64,000 bases of DNA from Diospyros lotus. Lineage: Eukaryota; Streptophyta; Magnoliopsida; Ericales; Ebenaceae. The stretch lies in the NCBI RefSeq assembly GCF_014633365.1, contig NC_068338.1, positions 50,293,716-50,357,715 on the forward strand, written 5' to 3'. Each line of letters opens with the position of its first letter. Position 1 is the stretch's first letter. Positions 57,501 through 63,700 of this stretch are shown here, piece after piece. The notes below the pieces were generated by a model that saw only the letters and a program-made list of their open reading frames with translations, was not told the origin of the DNA and did no database searches. The position numbers and the translations under genes are program-made.

Positions 57501-59080
57501 TATTTGGCTTTTATAATGTCTAAAGTTAGAACACTTAATAGTCATGGTGAGGCAATTGGATTTATTTGAGCAGGATTCACCATTGTTTTGTGTTCTCTAT
57601 TTTTTGGAGTTCAGACAACTTTGAACTAATATGTTTTGAACTTTTATAATTTGCCATACACTGCAAACTTGCTCCACCATCAGACTTTCTATTCGTCCCA
57701 TATCCAAAATATACTTTCCTCCCCTCAGGCTGACCAGTCATGTGGCGCGTGCTTTTATTTGTTCAAGGGCTTGACTGTTCCAGTAATTACTTAAAAGGAT
57801 ATCAACGGAAAAAAAAAAAAAAAACTTGAAATAGATGCTCTGTTTTTAACTGCTACACATTTTACTTCCATGTGACTATTAATTCAATTTTGGCCTTTTT
57901 TCCTGCAAGAAAATACTTAAACCTTAGTTATTAGATGATCAATCCCTTTAGGAACAATTCTGACCTTTATCCCATCCATCTTTCTAAATGGAGTGCTGTA
58001 AATTTGTCTTTGATCACTCTGATAGGATGGCAATTTCAATCTTATGAAGTTTGGAATTATAGTTAGAATGTGTTATTTTGATATTTAGATTCTGTTATGC
58101 TTGAGAAATTTTCTTTCCTATTGTGATATATTTCATTTTCTTTTTTCTTTTTCTAACCTATTTTCTTGTAATTAGTTACTAACTTTTTACATAACATGTG
58201 ACTGCATGCAGTCTTTGCTTCATGGTGATATGTGGGCTGTTGCTGTCGAGAATGCCATAGGAAAACTTCTTAACGCTTTTGTTGTGACGGACCACAAAGA
58301 TTCTGTTTTTCTGAGAGGATGCGCTAGGGAAGCTGGCTACAACCACCTCCAAATTATCATATATGACTTTGCTAGGCCAAGGTAAGGGCAAATGTCTGTA
58401 GAATTGGACTACCAAGTTACATATTGGTTTTGCTTATGTTGCATTGTTTATTTCTCATTATTGTACTAATATATTTCTTTTGTAGGTTAAATATTCCAAA
58501 TCACATGCTTCCTCAGACTAAGCACCCTACTACTATTTCTGTTTTACATTCTGACAGTCCTACCATTCTGAACGTCTTGGTGGATCTGGTATATTTCTGC
58601 TTATTTTCCTTCATTGTCAATGTGTATTCTGTTCTTTCATTCAGTTTATTACTTCTTAAACAAAAGTGCTGCTCATTGAACAAGCTCTGGACAGCTTCAT
58701 ATTATCATGAATTCAACATAACTTCATGTTGGTTGAGAGTGGAGCTAATTTGGCTCATGGTTCCTTATAGATAGTGTTGTAATGACTTTTAATAGTGAAA
58801 CCTGAATCTAGTTATCTAATGGAAGCCTGGACAATCCAATTTTTGTTAAAGAGGATTCTTATAGTCTGCCATTGCTATATCTGTATGATTTTATCCTCTG
58901 ACCTTCTCTTTTCCTGAAGTACTAGGGCTCCCTTAAACATCTTTCCATAACCTCCTTACTTTTGCAGGGTAGTGCAGAGAGACAGGTGCTTGTCCGGAAT
59001 TATGATGTGGGAAAATCAGTGGCTTTTGAGCAGAAGATATTAAATTTAAAGGAAGTTTACACGTCAGATGGATACCGAAT
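12552..59080 (+). CDS. SMC6: SMC6 (structural maintenance of chromosomes 6), N-terminal 613 residues, 3'-partial
   Basis: SMC ATPase that pairs with SMC5 in the SMC5/6 complex for DNA repair and chromosome stability in the nucleus (Arabidopsis SMC6B/MIM). Fifteen exons: 12552-12714, 12807-12912, 27395-27528, 28667-28722, 31351-31437, 31644-31964, 46849-46968, 47295-47429, 48229-48305, 49489-49564, 52506-52580, 52761-52865, 58212-58381, 58486-58588, 58968-59080. All have GT-AG ends and compatible phases, adding to 1841 coding bases without a stop. Walker A GQNGSGKS is at residues 51-58 (split by intron 1) and the Q-loop [17 protein letters not shown] near 164. Coiled coil runs from about 183 to 450 and the hinge from 451. 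The last codon is split (AT|G), pointing to at least one exon beyond the window; about 440 residues including the signature motif and Walker B are expected there. Introns 2 and 6 are 14.5 and 14.9 kb because of nested transposons. The exons look intact, so the gene is probably functional. Confidence 0.95.
13471..16211 (-). pseudogene. hAT transposase (BED finger, DUF659, hAT dimerisation), lightly degraded
   Basis: Domain order on the minus strand: BED zinc finger near 16090-15880 (CNFCGK... RAKQHLAGG), acidic linker, DUF659-type core ([20 protein letters not shown], then CDGWKDK), the [17 protein letters not shown] segment, a [13 protein letters not shown] block, and the hAT dimerisation region near 14146-14026 ([13 protein letters not shown]) with a last exon ending in an acidic tail at 13471. 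Putative introns match GT-AG at 15124/15036 and 14228/14147. Lesions: a one-base shift just before the BED cysteines (about 15970), a shift in an A-run (about 15690), a small deletion/duplication near 15290, and a TGA near 14703. It is therefore probably inactive. Confidence 0.85.
16580..17000. repeat. degenerate tandem repeat in hAT subterminal region
   Basis: About six imperfect copies of a GTTTGAAGAGGGAGAGGAGAG-like unit, spaced roughly 50-90 bp, lie upstream of the transposase start. This is typical of hAT subterminal arrays that bind transposase. It creates long but meaningless open frames. Confidence 0.7.
17315..18447 (+). other. native part of SMC6 intron 2
   Basis: Ordinary T-rich intron sequence between the hAT and gypsy elements. 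No coding sequence, RNA or repeat structure recognised. Confidence 0.6.
18453..18826 (-). repeat. 3' LTR of gypsy 1
   Basis: 374 bp, TGTCAG...GTGACA on the + strand, clearly matching 26298-26662. It contains a pure (GA)n tract near 18567-18595 and a TATATAGG promoter-like box (minus strand) near 18672. Confidence 0.92.
18996..20190. mobile_element. non-autonomous hAT element, 1195 bp, nested in gypsy 1
   Basis: Ends TAGAGTTGGCAATGG and (complement) TAGGGATGACAATTG, flanked by TGTATAAT on both sides (18988-18995 and 20191-20198), which fits hAT. Both subterminal regions are arrays of GGTTCGGTTTCGGTTT-type motifs, inverted relative to each other. No transposase is present; the core is a GA-rich duplication. 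Confidence 0.92.
19495..19850. repeat. GA-rich tandem duplication inside the hAT element
   Basis: A purine-rich block of about 170 bp occurs twice (about 19540-19640 and 19695-19795). Each begins with GGGGC(T/C)GAGCCCTAGCG and runs through GAGAGCAAGAGAGAT repeats. It gives overlapping open frames on both strands with biased composition and no real protein. Confidence 0.8.
21519..21896 (-). mobile_element. solo LTR nested in gypsy 1
   Basis: 378 bp, TGTCATGAACC...GGTCGTGACA, flanked by GGCAT (21514-21518 and 21897-21901). On the minus strand it shows a CCTATAAATA promoter box. It is the same family as the LTRs at 24534-24889 and 52094-52438, all having CCTAGG(T)TCATGACA-type ends. No internal domain remains, so it arose by LTR-LTR recombination. 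Confidence 0.92.
23205..23365 (+). repeat. degenerate 75-bp tandem repeat in the LTR segment
   Basis: Two imperfect copies of a unit containing GAG(T/C)AGTGCAT(G/A)CA and TGTT(G/A)CATTTTTAG lie in the leader of the non-autonomous segment. Confidence 0.6.
23899..24450 (+). CDS. hypothetical ORF of the non-autonomous LTR segment
   Basis: Open frame of 183 codons just upstream of the purine tract and right LTR. The product is acidic in the first two thirds and ends in a strongly basic tail ([16 protein letters not shown]). It contains no zinc knuckle, protease, RT or integrase motif, and I do not recognise a family. Its place and orientation suit an element-encoded protein. It could also be chance or the remnant of a captured gene fragment. 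Confidence 0.35.
   Translation: MTEKVVKVVLQPMEELIHLDVPNEGWQVTLTENRDVDFSFIQGESSTSYDSESSSLNLQQIQSGEEFWKPMVVGEKLRELAEEVKGVIEENKTPIAVLFFTPIGKFELLSTAWWDEPMADYVLKLETNLDWVAIVEGGCIGFELYQVALIEVLCQITARIDLGHLRTRKKKRPRRRKKERRIN
24534..24889 (+). repeat. right LTR of the chimeric segment
   Basis: 356 bp, TATCATGACCCAAGG...CCTAGGTACATGACA, with GCCTATATAAGG near 24650. It is the same family as the solo LTRs at 21519 and 52094 but in the opposite orientation. Confidence 0.8.
24893..26251 (-). pseudogene. gypsy 1 gag-protease remnant
   Basis: Begins with Met at 26251, just after the LTR and primer site. A coiled-coil leader is followed by the retrotransposon gag domain ([30 protein letters not shown]), a second gag block, a zinc knuckle ([14 protein letters not shown]) near 25140 and the protease motif [10 protein letters not shown] near 24920 (Asn beside the catalytic Asp where Ser is usual). 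The frame shifts near 25500 and 25800 and the sequence is cut at 24893 by the inserted segment. Confidence 0.85.
26298..26662 (-). repeat. 5' LTR of gypsy 1
   Basis: 365 bp, the partner of the LTR at 18453-18826, with a shorter GA tract. The target duplication ATTAC follows directly. Confidence 0.92.
26668..27394 (+). other. native 3' part of SMC6 intron 2
   Basis: AT-rich intron sequence with a CT-rich tract near 26940-26965. Ends in the exon 3 acceptor. No gene recognised. Confidence 0.6.
27395..31964 (+). CDS. SMC6: SMC6 exons 3-6: rest of N-terminal head and start of coiled coil
   Basis: Exon 3 (27395-27528) encodes [17 protein letters not shown] and VIIVERRIS. Exon 4 (28667-28722) is 56 bp ([19 protein letters not shown]). 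Exon 5 (31351-31437) holds the Q-loop in [16 protein letters not shown]. Exon 6 (31644-31964, 107 codons) starts FFFKATLL and then runs into heptad-rich coiled coil with the conserved [11 protein letters not shown]. Introns 3, 4 and 5 are 1138, 2628 and 206 bp. Confidence 0.93.
30630..31115. repeat. imperfect tandem duplication in SMC6 intron 4
   Basis: Two copies of a unit of about 230-270 bp (30630-30870 and 30902-31115). Both start CTTGGTCCTTGTC(C/T)ACTTTAT. Both contain CTGAAAAAGAAGA, ATGTAAA(T/G)ATTATCTGGC and TTTTAACTC(A/C)(G/A)TCCAAGGA in the same order. Confidence 0.8.
31129..31225. repeat. (CA)n and (CT)n microsatellites
   Basis: A CA-dinucleotide tract at about 31129-31150 and a CT-dinucleotide tract at 31202-31225, both in SMC6 intron 4. 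Confidence 0.9.
32360..32775. other. unclassified GC-richer stretch in intron 6
   Basis: Composition shifts towards GC relative to the intron around it, with short internal hairpins (GCTTTAGGCCTGAAAGC near 32562). No coding sequence. Its look is reminiscent of organellar DNA, but I cannot identify it. Confidence 0.3.
32785..33830 (+). mobile_element. internally deleted Ty3/gypsy chromovirus remnant
   Basis: Two LTR-like copies (about 32785-33000 and 33605-33830) share GATTCAGTTGG(C/T)AGTTATTGGTTG, GTAG(T/G)TAGAGATAGTTGGAGA and TATCAGAG. Just before the second copy, 33470-33590 encodes a chromodomain-like tail ([20 protein letters not shown]), then a frameshifted PLEDKV, as at the 3' end of chromovirus integrases. 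Almost all gag-pol is lost. Confidence 0.65.
33835..34577 (+). other. native part of SMC6 intron 6
   Basis: T-rich intron sequence without recognisable genes or repeats. Confidence 0.5.
34583..34934 (-). repeat. 3' LTR of chromovirus 2
   Basis: 352 bp, TGATAGAACTCCC...GTCCTAACA on the + strand. Nearly collinear with 45506-45860. Confidence 0.94.
34990..38034 (-). pseudogene. chromovirus 2 pol (protease end, RT, RNase H, integrase, chromodomain)
   Basis: Minus strand. The linker [13 protein letters not shown] follows the nested insertion at 38034. RT spans about 37640-36920 ([40 protein letters not shown]). Its active site reads FFYDIL (37193-37195 encode Tyr in place of the first Asp), which would abolish polymerisation. 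RNase H runs 36850-36450, the integrase zinc finger (HVCQQNK) and core 36313-35560, and the integrase tail with a GPF-containing region 35439-35122. A chromodomain (SLKVLIQ, stop, [14 protein letters not shown]) is at 35060-34990. Several stops and shifts are present. Confidence 0.88.
38035..38451 (+). repeat. 5' LTR of gypsy 3
   Basis: 417 bp with a CTATAAATATG promoter box near 38260. The two LTRs differ at scattered sites, many of them C/T. Confidence 0.93.
38479..39688 (+). pseudogene. gypsy 3 gag with multiple nonsense codons
   Basis: Starts at ATG 38479. Contains the gag core ([37 protein letters not shown]) and a zinc knuckle ([14 protein letters not shown]) near 39565. In-frame stops occur at 38509, 38587, 38590, 38812, 38902, 39052 and 39286; otherwise the frame is conserved. 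A Cassandra element interrupts the sequence at 39694. Confidence 0.88.
39694..39919 (+). repeat. 5' LTR of Cassandra
   Basis: 226 bp. Contains a 5S-derived block at about 39790-39870, with box A-like AAGTTAAGCGTGCTTG and box C-like GGATGGGTGACCTCCTGG. Confidence 0.93.
39790..39870 (+). other. 5S rRNA-derived domain in a TRIM LTR (not a 5S gene)
   Basis: Matches the 3' two-thirds of plant 5S rRNA in sense orientation (AACTCCCAAGTTAAGCGTGC, then GGATGGGTGACCTCCTGG). This covers the internal RNA polymerase III control region. The 5' part of 5S rRNA and a clear T-run terminator are absent, so it is a captured promoter-like module, not an rRNA gene. A second copy is at about 40205-40290. Confidence 0.88.
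40107..40333 (+). repeat. 3' LTR of Cassandra
   Basis: 227 bp partner, with box A intact (AAGTTAAGCGTGCTTG) and box C slightly altered (GGATGGGTGACCCCCCTGAG). Confidence 0.93.
40339..43597 (+). pseudogene. gypsy 3 pol (protease, RT, RNase H, integrase) with many stops
   Basis: Protease motif LIIDSGS near 40475. RT runs about 41100-41700 ([39 protein letters not shown]), with an active site reading YFNDIL (Asn for the first Asp at 41542-41544). RNase H is at 41940-42300 ([15 protein letters not shown] segment). The integrase zinc finger lies near 42540-42640 (H..H...CYICQ..K) and the integrase core from 42700 to 43150. Stops occur at 40492, 40573, 40807, 40834, 41371, 41437, 41698, 41728 and 42751, with a frameshift near 42955. 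It cannot be functional. Confidence 0.88.
43604..44020 (+). repeat. 3' LTR of gypsy 3
   Basis: 417 bp partner LTR, preceded by a purine-rich tract (CAAGTGGAGGTGAA). Confidence 0.93.
44026..45482 (-). pseudogene. chromovirus 2 gag and protease
   Basis: Starts at Met 45482. A coiled-coil leader contains a 17-residue motif duplicated in tandem ([16 protein letters not shown]), then the gag core ([48 protein letters not shown]), a zinc knuckle ([14 protein letters not shown]) near 44465, and a protease with [12 protein letters not shown] near 44190. Glu replaces the catalytic Asp, so protease activity is unlikely. Shifts occur near 44945 and 44560. Confidence 0.85.
45506..45860 (-). repeat. 5' LTR of chromovirus 2
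   Basis: 355 bp partner LTR. A TATAAAAGG box (minus strand) near 45710 fits the promoter. Confidence 0.94.
46849..52865 (+). CDS. SMC6: SMC6 exons 7-12: coiled coil and start of hinge
   Basis: Exons 46849-46968 ([18 protein letters not shown]), 47295-47429, 48229-48305, 49489-49564, 52506-52580 and 52761-52865. They are short (75-135 bp) and rich in Glu, Lys and Leu heptads. Exon 12 carries the conserved entry to the hinge, [17 protein letters not shown] and [10 protein letters not shown]. Introns 7-11 are 326, 799, 1183, 2941 and 180 bp. None of the exons is long enough to stand out as an isolated open frame; they were placed from family similarity and matching splice phases. Confidence 0.92.
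47430..49488 (+). other. SMC6 introns 8 and 9
   Basis: Two introns (47430-48228, 48306-49488) flanking exon 9. Only simple sequence is seen: an A-run near 47620 and an (AC)n tract near 48822-48843. Confidence 0.75.
49880..51660 (+). mobile_element. L1-type LINE, 3' fragment, degenerate
   Basis: Plus-strand conceptual translation, with shifts, gives the C-terminal part of a plant LINE ORF2. There is an [13 protein letters not shown] block near 50190 and a zf-RVT-like region ([11 protein letters not shown] near 50720, then [14 protein letters not shown] near 50850). The closing NRRAFE motif is near 51040. A poly(A) tail of about 16 A ends at 51660. The 5' end and target duplication are unclear. 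Confidence 0.7.
52094..52438 (-). mobile_element. solo LTR in SMC6 intron 10
   Basis: 345 bp, TGTCACGAACCTAGG...GGGTCATGACA, flanked by TCCTC (52089-52093 and 52439-52443). It shares terminal motifs and a GA-rich leader with the solo LTR at 21519 and the right LTR at 24534. Confidence 0.9.
53820..56864 (+). mobile_element. large solo LTR, about 3.0 kb with nested MITE
   Basis: TGTAATATCCC...GGGGTGTTACA, flanked by GGTTA (53815-53819 and 56865-56869). It has a GTATAAATAGAGG promoter box near 54690 and no internal coding region. Removing the nested hAT MITE leaves about 2.35 kb. Long LTRs with these termini are typical of Tekay/Del-type chromoviruses; that family assignment is an inference. 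Confidence 0.85.
55542..56234. mobile_element. hAT MITE, 693 bp, nested in the large solo LTR
   Basis: Ends CAGTGTTCTAATAGGCGG and (complement) CAGTGTTTCAAAAGGCGG, flanked by AATATTAT (55534-55541 and 56235-56242). Subterminal AGGCGGCC and CTAGGCG motifs are dense. The core holds a GC-rich tandem repeat (about 55900-56025, unit about 57 bp, with GTGCTTGGAGGAGGCAG). No transposase. The ends resemble those of the 4.26-kb hAT at 13052-17306. Confidence 0.93.
58212..59080 (+). CDS. SMC6: SMC6 exons 13-15: hinge domain
   Basis: Exon 13 (58212-58381) encodes [20 protein letters not shown] and VVTDHKDS. Exon 14 (58486-58588) encodes [19 protein letters not shown]. Exon 15 (58968-59080) encodes [20 protein letters not shown] and EVYTSDGYR. 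These match the SMC6 hinge, which mediates pairing with SMC5. The final AT before GTAAGA is completed by G of an exon outside the window. Confidence 0.93.
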
Positions 59081-59890
59081 GTAAGATGGAATTTGATTTT
59101 ATTTTTTTTGTTGTGTTATTTTAATTCATCTTTAATGCTTATAGTGTGACCCAACAACAACAATCAGAGACTTTTTAACCCCATTACATGTGGTTGGCTA
59201 CATAAATTTCTGCTTCTGCGCGATGCATACAATATGACCCATTGTAGTTAAAATGGTTGGTATTTCAAAGGGCTTTGCAACAGTAGCATTTTTTTAATGA
59301 AATTATTTACATTTGTGTTTTATATGTAATGAATTTTTGACAGGAATAAATTGAGTGTTGGGTTCTAAACTAGACACAATGTGAAGGACATGCAGGATAT
59401 ACATTCATCTACAAGGAAAGACTACTGAAATTATCCAAAGATTGTGTACCGTCTCAATGTGGAATTGTCCATGTCTTCACCCCAAATATGGCTCTGATTC
59501 TCTAAAATTACTATCTGTGTCTTGAAAGCAATGATAGTACCTTCACCTCTAGGTTCTCCGATTAAGACAATATTCTCTTTTTCTGTGGCTAATTCTCTCT
59601 CTTCTCATTTCAAACATTTTACTATTTTCTGTAGTAGTATAAAGGTTAAATTGGGAGAGTTCCCTGTGTTCTCTGTTTGAAATGATGCTACTTTTAAAAA
59701 GCTGTATGAGTTGTTGTAAGCACTATTAAGACATGACCAACACGAGTGACTTGTATTCTTTATCATAATTGTGTTTACTAAAGTAGTTAAGATATGACCT
59801 ACATTTGTGACTCATTCTTTTATTATCCTATAGGTCATAAGATAAGGACAAGCATGCTACTAATCAATCTTTAGTAAAATGGGGCTTAAT
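59081..59890 (+). other. 5' part of SMC6 intron 15
   Basis: Donor AT|GTAAGA. Ordinary AT-rich intron sequence before the Copia element. The intron runs beyond the window. Confidence 0.75.
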
Positions 59891-60115
59891 TGTGATATTT
59901 GTGGAAAAATTTAAATCAAGAATCACAAGCTAGATTTATTATGTTTTTGTAGAAATAGAAGTATTTTTGGATATAGATTATTCTTTGTATTTTTAGAAGT
60001 TTTGTATATTCTATGTATATTCCTCTTTCCTTTTGTATTATTCTCTTCCTTTATAAAGAGAAAAGAGAATCAACATATTATGTATCTTAAGAAATAGAGA
60101 AATACCCAGTTTATA
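59891..60115 (+). repeat. 5' LTR of the Copia element
   Basis: Short LTR, typical of Copia, with a TTTATAAAGAG box near 60050. The 3' limit is set by the adjacent primer site and is uncertain by one or two bases. Confidence 0.75.
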
Positions 60116-60764
60116 TGGTATCAGAGTGGGAGTTAGGGATTGAATCACAGTCGTCCACTGTGAAACCCTAACTTCTCCTATTCCTTTGCTATACCCAAGA
60201 TTTGCTGCTGCCCTTACACCGATCGCCAGTCATCGCTCAATCCTCAGGCCGCCACCGCCCTTACGCCGGCCGCTGCCTCTGCGATCTGACATCCCTGTCG
60301 CTGTCGTCACCACGATAGTCGTCGTTCTCTAGAAGGATTCCCACCTCTGGAATGGTCGCGGCCTCATAGCCCCTCGCGAAGGTCGGCCTCCATTCGTCGG
60401 ACCTGTCGCTGCTCTTGTTGCCTCGACATTGCGAATTAGAAGCTGCCCTTGTCCGCGCATCAGATCCGCTCCCATCCACCATTCAACGCCATCCCTGGTT
60501 GCCGTTCGTGAGCCGCCCCTATTCGCACATCAGAGTCGCTCCCATCCTTTGAAGCGCCCAGATCCAAGCGCCTAAATAAGTTCTTGTTTAGATTGGGCAC
60601 CTAGATCCAAGCACCCAAATCCTTGGGTCACTACTGGGTTCAGATCTATGGATCTCTACTGGTGTGTCAGATCTAATTGTTTAGCCACCAGATCTGGTTG
60701 TTCAGATCTGATTGTTCTGTTGCCACCACACAGTGCAATACCCTGATCTGATTGTTCAACCACC

Positions 60765-63700
60765 ATGACCGATTCTGCATCTTCAGTCACTCCGACCCAA
60801 CAATCCTAGTCCTCTCAAGACCAATTTCGAGTTCCCAAAAGCTCCTCCGACTCACATTCGGTATAGATTACGATCATTCGTCTCAATGGTACCAATTTCC
60901 TACGTTGGTCGCAATCTATTCGTATGTACATTCGAGGTCGGGGAAAGATTGGCTATTTAACTAGCGCCACATCAGCCCCAGACAATAAAGACCCACTGTA
61001 TGACATGTGGGATGTTGAGAATTCAGTGGTGATGACGTGGCTTGTTAACTTCATGGAAGAAGAGATAAGTTCGAATTATATGTGCTTCTTTATAGCAAAG
61101 GAACTATGGGATGAAGTCACTGCCATGTATTCCAATTTGGGGAATCAATTCTAATTCTACGAGCTCAACTTGAAGCTTGGTGAGATTCGACAAGGTAGTG
61201 ATACTGTCACCATATACTTTAATTCTTTAAAGCGTATATAGCAGGACTTGGATCTCTTCAACACATATGAGTGGAAGAACACAAACGATTGCAAACATTA
61301 TCAGAAAATGGTTGATGCTAATCGGGTATTTAAGTTTCTCGCTGGACTCAATGTTGAGTATGATGAAGTACGTGGGAGGATCGTCGGTAGAAATCCACTC
61401 TCGTTTCTAAGTGAAGCTTCTTCTGAAGTTCGGCGTGAAGAAAGCCGAAGACTGGTTATGTTGGGCAAGAAGAAGAGTGGTGAAAGTGGGCTATCTGAAA
61501 ATATGCTACTCGTGACTGCTGATGCTAATGCTGGTGGACGACATATTGTTGGTTAACGAAAGGCGGAAGAAAAACCTCGTGTTTGGTGTGATCATTGCAA
61601 TAAACCACGCCATACTCGGGAGACCTGTTGGGTGCTTTATGGCAAACCAGTCAATTGGAAGCCTAGATCAAAGCGATCCCAACCTACTGCTCATGAAGCT
61701 GATGCATGACCATTCAACAAAGAGCAACTTGATCAACTTCTGCGACTGCTAAAGCCTAATATGTCCCCTGGTACACCCAATTGTTCATTGGCCTGTTCAG
61801 GTAAAAATTCCTTTGTCTTGTCTAGTTCATTCCAATCTGTTCCATGGATCATTGATTCAGGAGCATCTGATCATATGACTGGTTTATCGCATCTATTCAA
61901 CTGATATATTCCTTGTGTTGGTAATGAAAAAATAAGAATAGCTGATGGTACTCTTTCACCTATTGCAGGTAAATGTCTCATTAAACTCTTTGATAGTATT
62001 GATTTTCAATCAGTACTCCATGTACCTAAACTTGCCTGCAATCTTCTATCTGTTAGTAAACTATCCAAAGACTCTAACTGTCGTGTTATCTTTTTTGACT
62101 CCTATTGCATTTTCTATGTTGTTTAAAGGAGTGGATCCTTCTATGTTTCAATGCGAGAGTTGTCATTTATCCAAAGATCATCGTGTTAAATTTCATCCAA
62201 AACCCTATTGTCCTTTAAAATCATTCTATTTGATACACAGTGATGTTTGGGGCCCTTTTAAGGTCTCTACTTTGTCTGGCAAAAAATGGTTTGTTATTTT
62301 TATTGATGATCATACTTGAGTTTGTTGGATTTACATGCAAAAAAATCAGTTGTGTGTAGAACTTTCAAGGATTTTTTTCCATATGATTGAGCTCAATTTA
62401 ACACAAAAATTTGTATTCTTTGATTTGATAATGACACTGAATATTTTAATGAATCTTTGGGGGTTTTTTTAAAAGAAAAAGGAATTTTACATCAAGCCAC
62501 TTGTCAAGAAACTCGCCAACAAAATCGTATTGCTGAACGAAAAAATCGACACCTCCTAGAGGTTGCCAGGGCCATCATGTTTTCTATGAATGTCCTTAAA
62601 TATCTCTGGGGTGATGCAATTTTAACTACTTCCTATCTCATCAATCGTATGCTCACTCGTGTTCTACAATTTCAAACTCTCTTACACTATTTAAAAAAAC
62701 TCTTTTCTCTATGCCGTATATATTTTGAGTTACCCTTAAAAGTTTTTGGATGCACTTACTTCATTTATGTTCCTCAAATATTTCGTTCGAAATTGGATCC
62801 CACAGCTGAAAAATGTGTCTTTCTGGGCTATGCACTAAATAAGAAAGGGTACAAATGCTTTAATCCTGTCACCAAAAAAACTTATATCAGTATGTGTTAA
62901 CCTAGATCTCACCCTTTTATATGATCACTCAATCACTCAAACTCACCCAACGACCTCTCTCTAATTTGCAATGAATAGAAATCAGAATTCAACCAAGAAC
63001 ACAATCAAGAACTGCACACAACACACAAGATTATCCTGGTTCGGTCTCAATAAAAGACCTACATCCAGATTGGCTTTTGCCCCTGCTTTCTCCACTATCT
63101 TGAATACCATTACAAGATTGTATGTGCCCTAAAACCCAACTCTCACCTAGCCCATAAACTTGAAAGCTATATAGAGTTGTATACAAGAAAGATATTCACT
63201 CCTTCTCACTGCACATTCTTGCCCAAGACAGCTTGTAAACTACACAATAGAAAGCACACCCCAAAGCCTACATCTTGGCCCCTATTTATAAGCCATAGGG
63301 GCGGGAAAACCTTCCTGACCGACTACCCAAAATGGCAGTTACAACAACCTTGGTCAAACCTAGAAAAAAGACAACATAACTCTTTCTAGAAGCACAGAAA
63401 CAGAATTACAACATGATATTTCCCTCACATTACAAGCCCTAATCTAGAACAAATGTATCCTAATAGTATGGATGTGTCCTTTCTCGAAACTCAACCCTAC
63501 TTTGCCACAAATCATCTTCAGGGGGAGCATATTGAGAAAGAAGATAATTTTTTGAATTCTAATGTTGAGAAGGATAATTCCTTAAAACTCTATGACCCTC
63601 GTCCTACCATAATTAGTACTCCCATCTACTCTGATAAACAAACTCAAGAATATAAATGTTCCAAACGTTGTGGAACAGGGTGTGTTTGGTTCACAGGTGC

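Larger units (their letters stand above)
52866..58211 (+). other. SMC6 intron 12 (5.3 kb)
   Basis: Holds a foldback repeat interrupted by a 3-kb solo LTR. The flanks 52866-53560 and 57090-58211 are AT-rich with T- and A-runs (near 57372 and 57811) and show no gene. Confidence 0.8.

Noticed and set aside
59341..59369. Possible SMC6 exon 16 after the acceptor TTTTTGACAG
   Set aside because: Joining it completes ATG but gives only NKLSVGF and a stop, unlike the conserved FF(S/R)RG continuation of SMC6. At most a rare alternative end.
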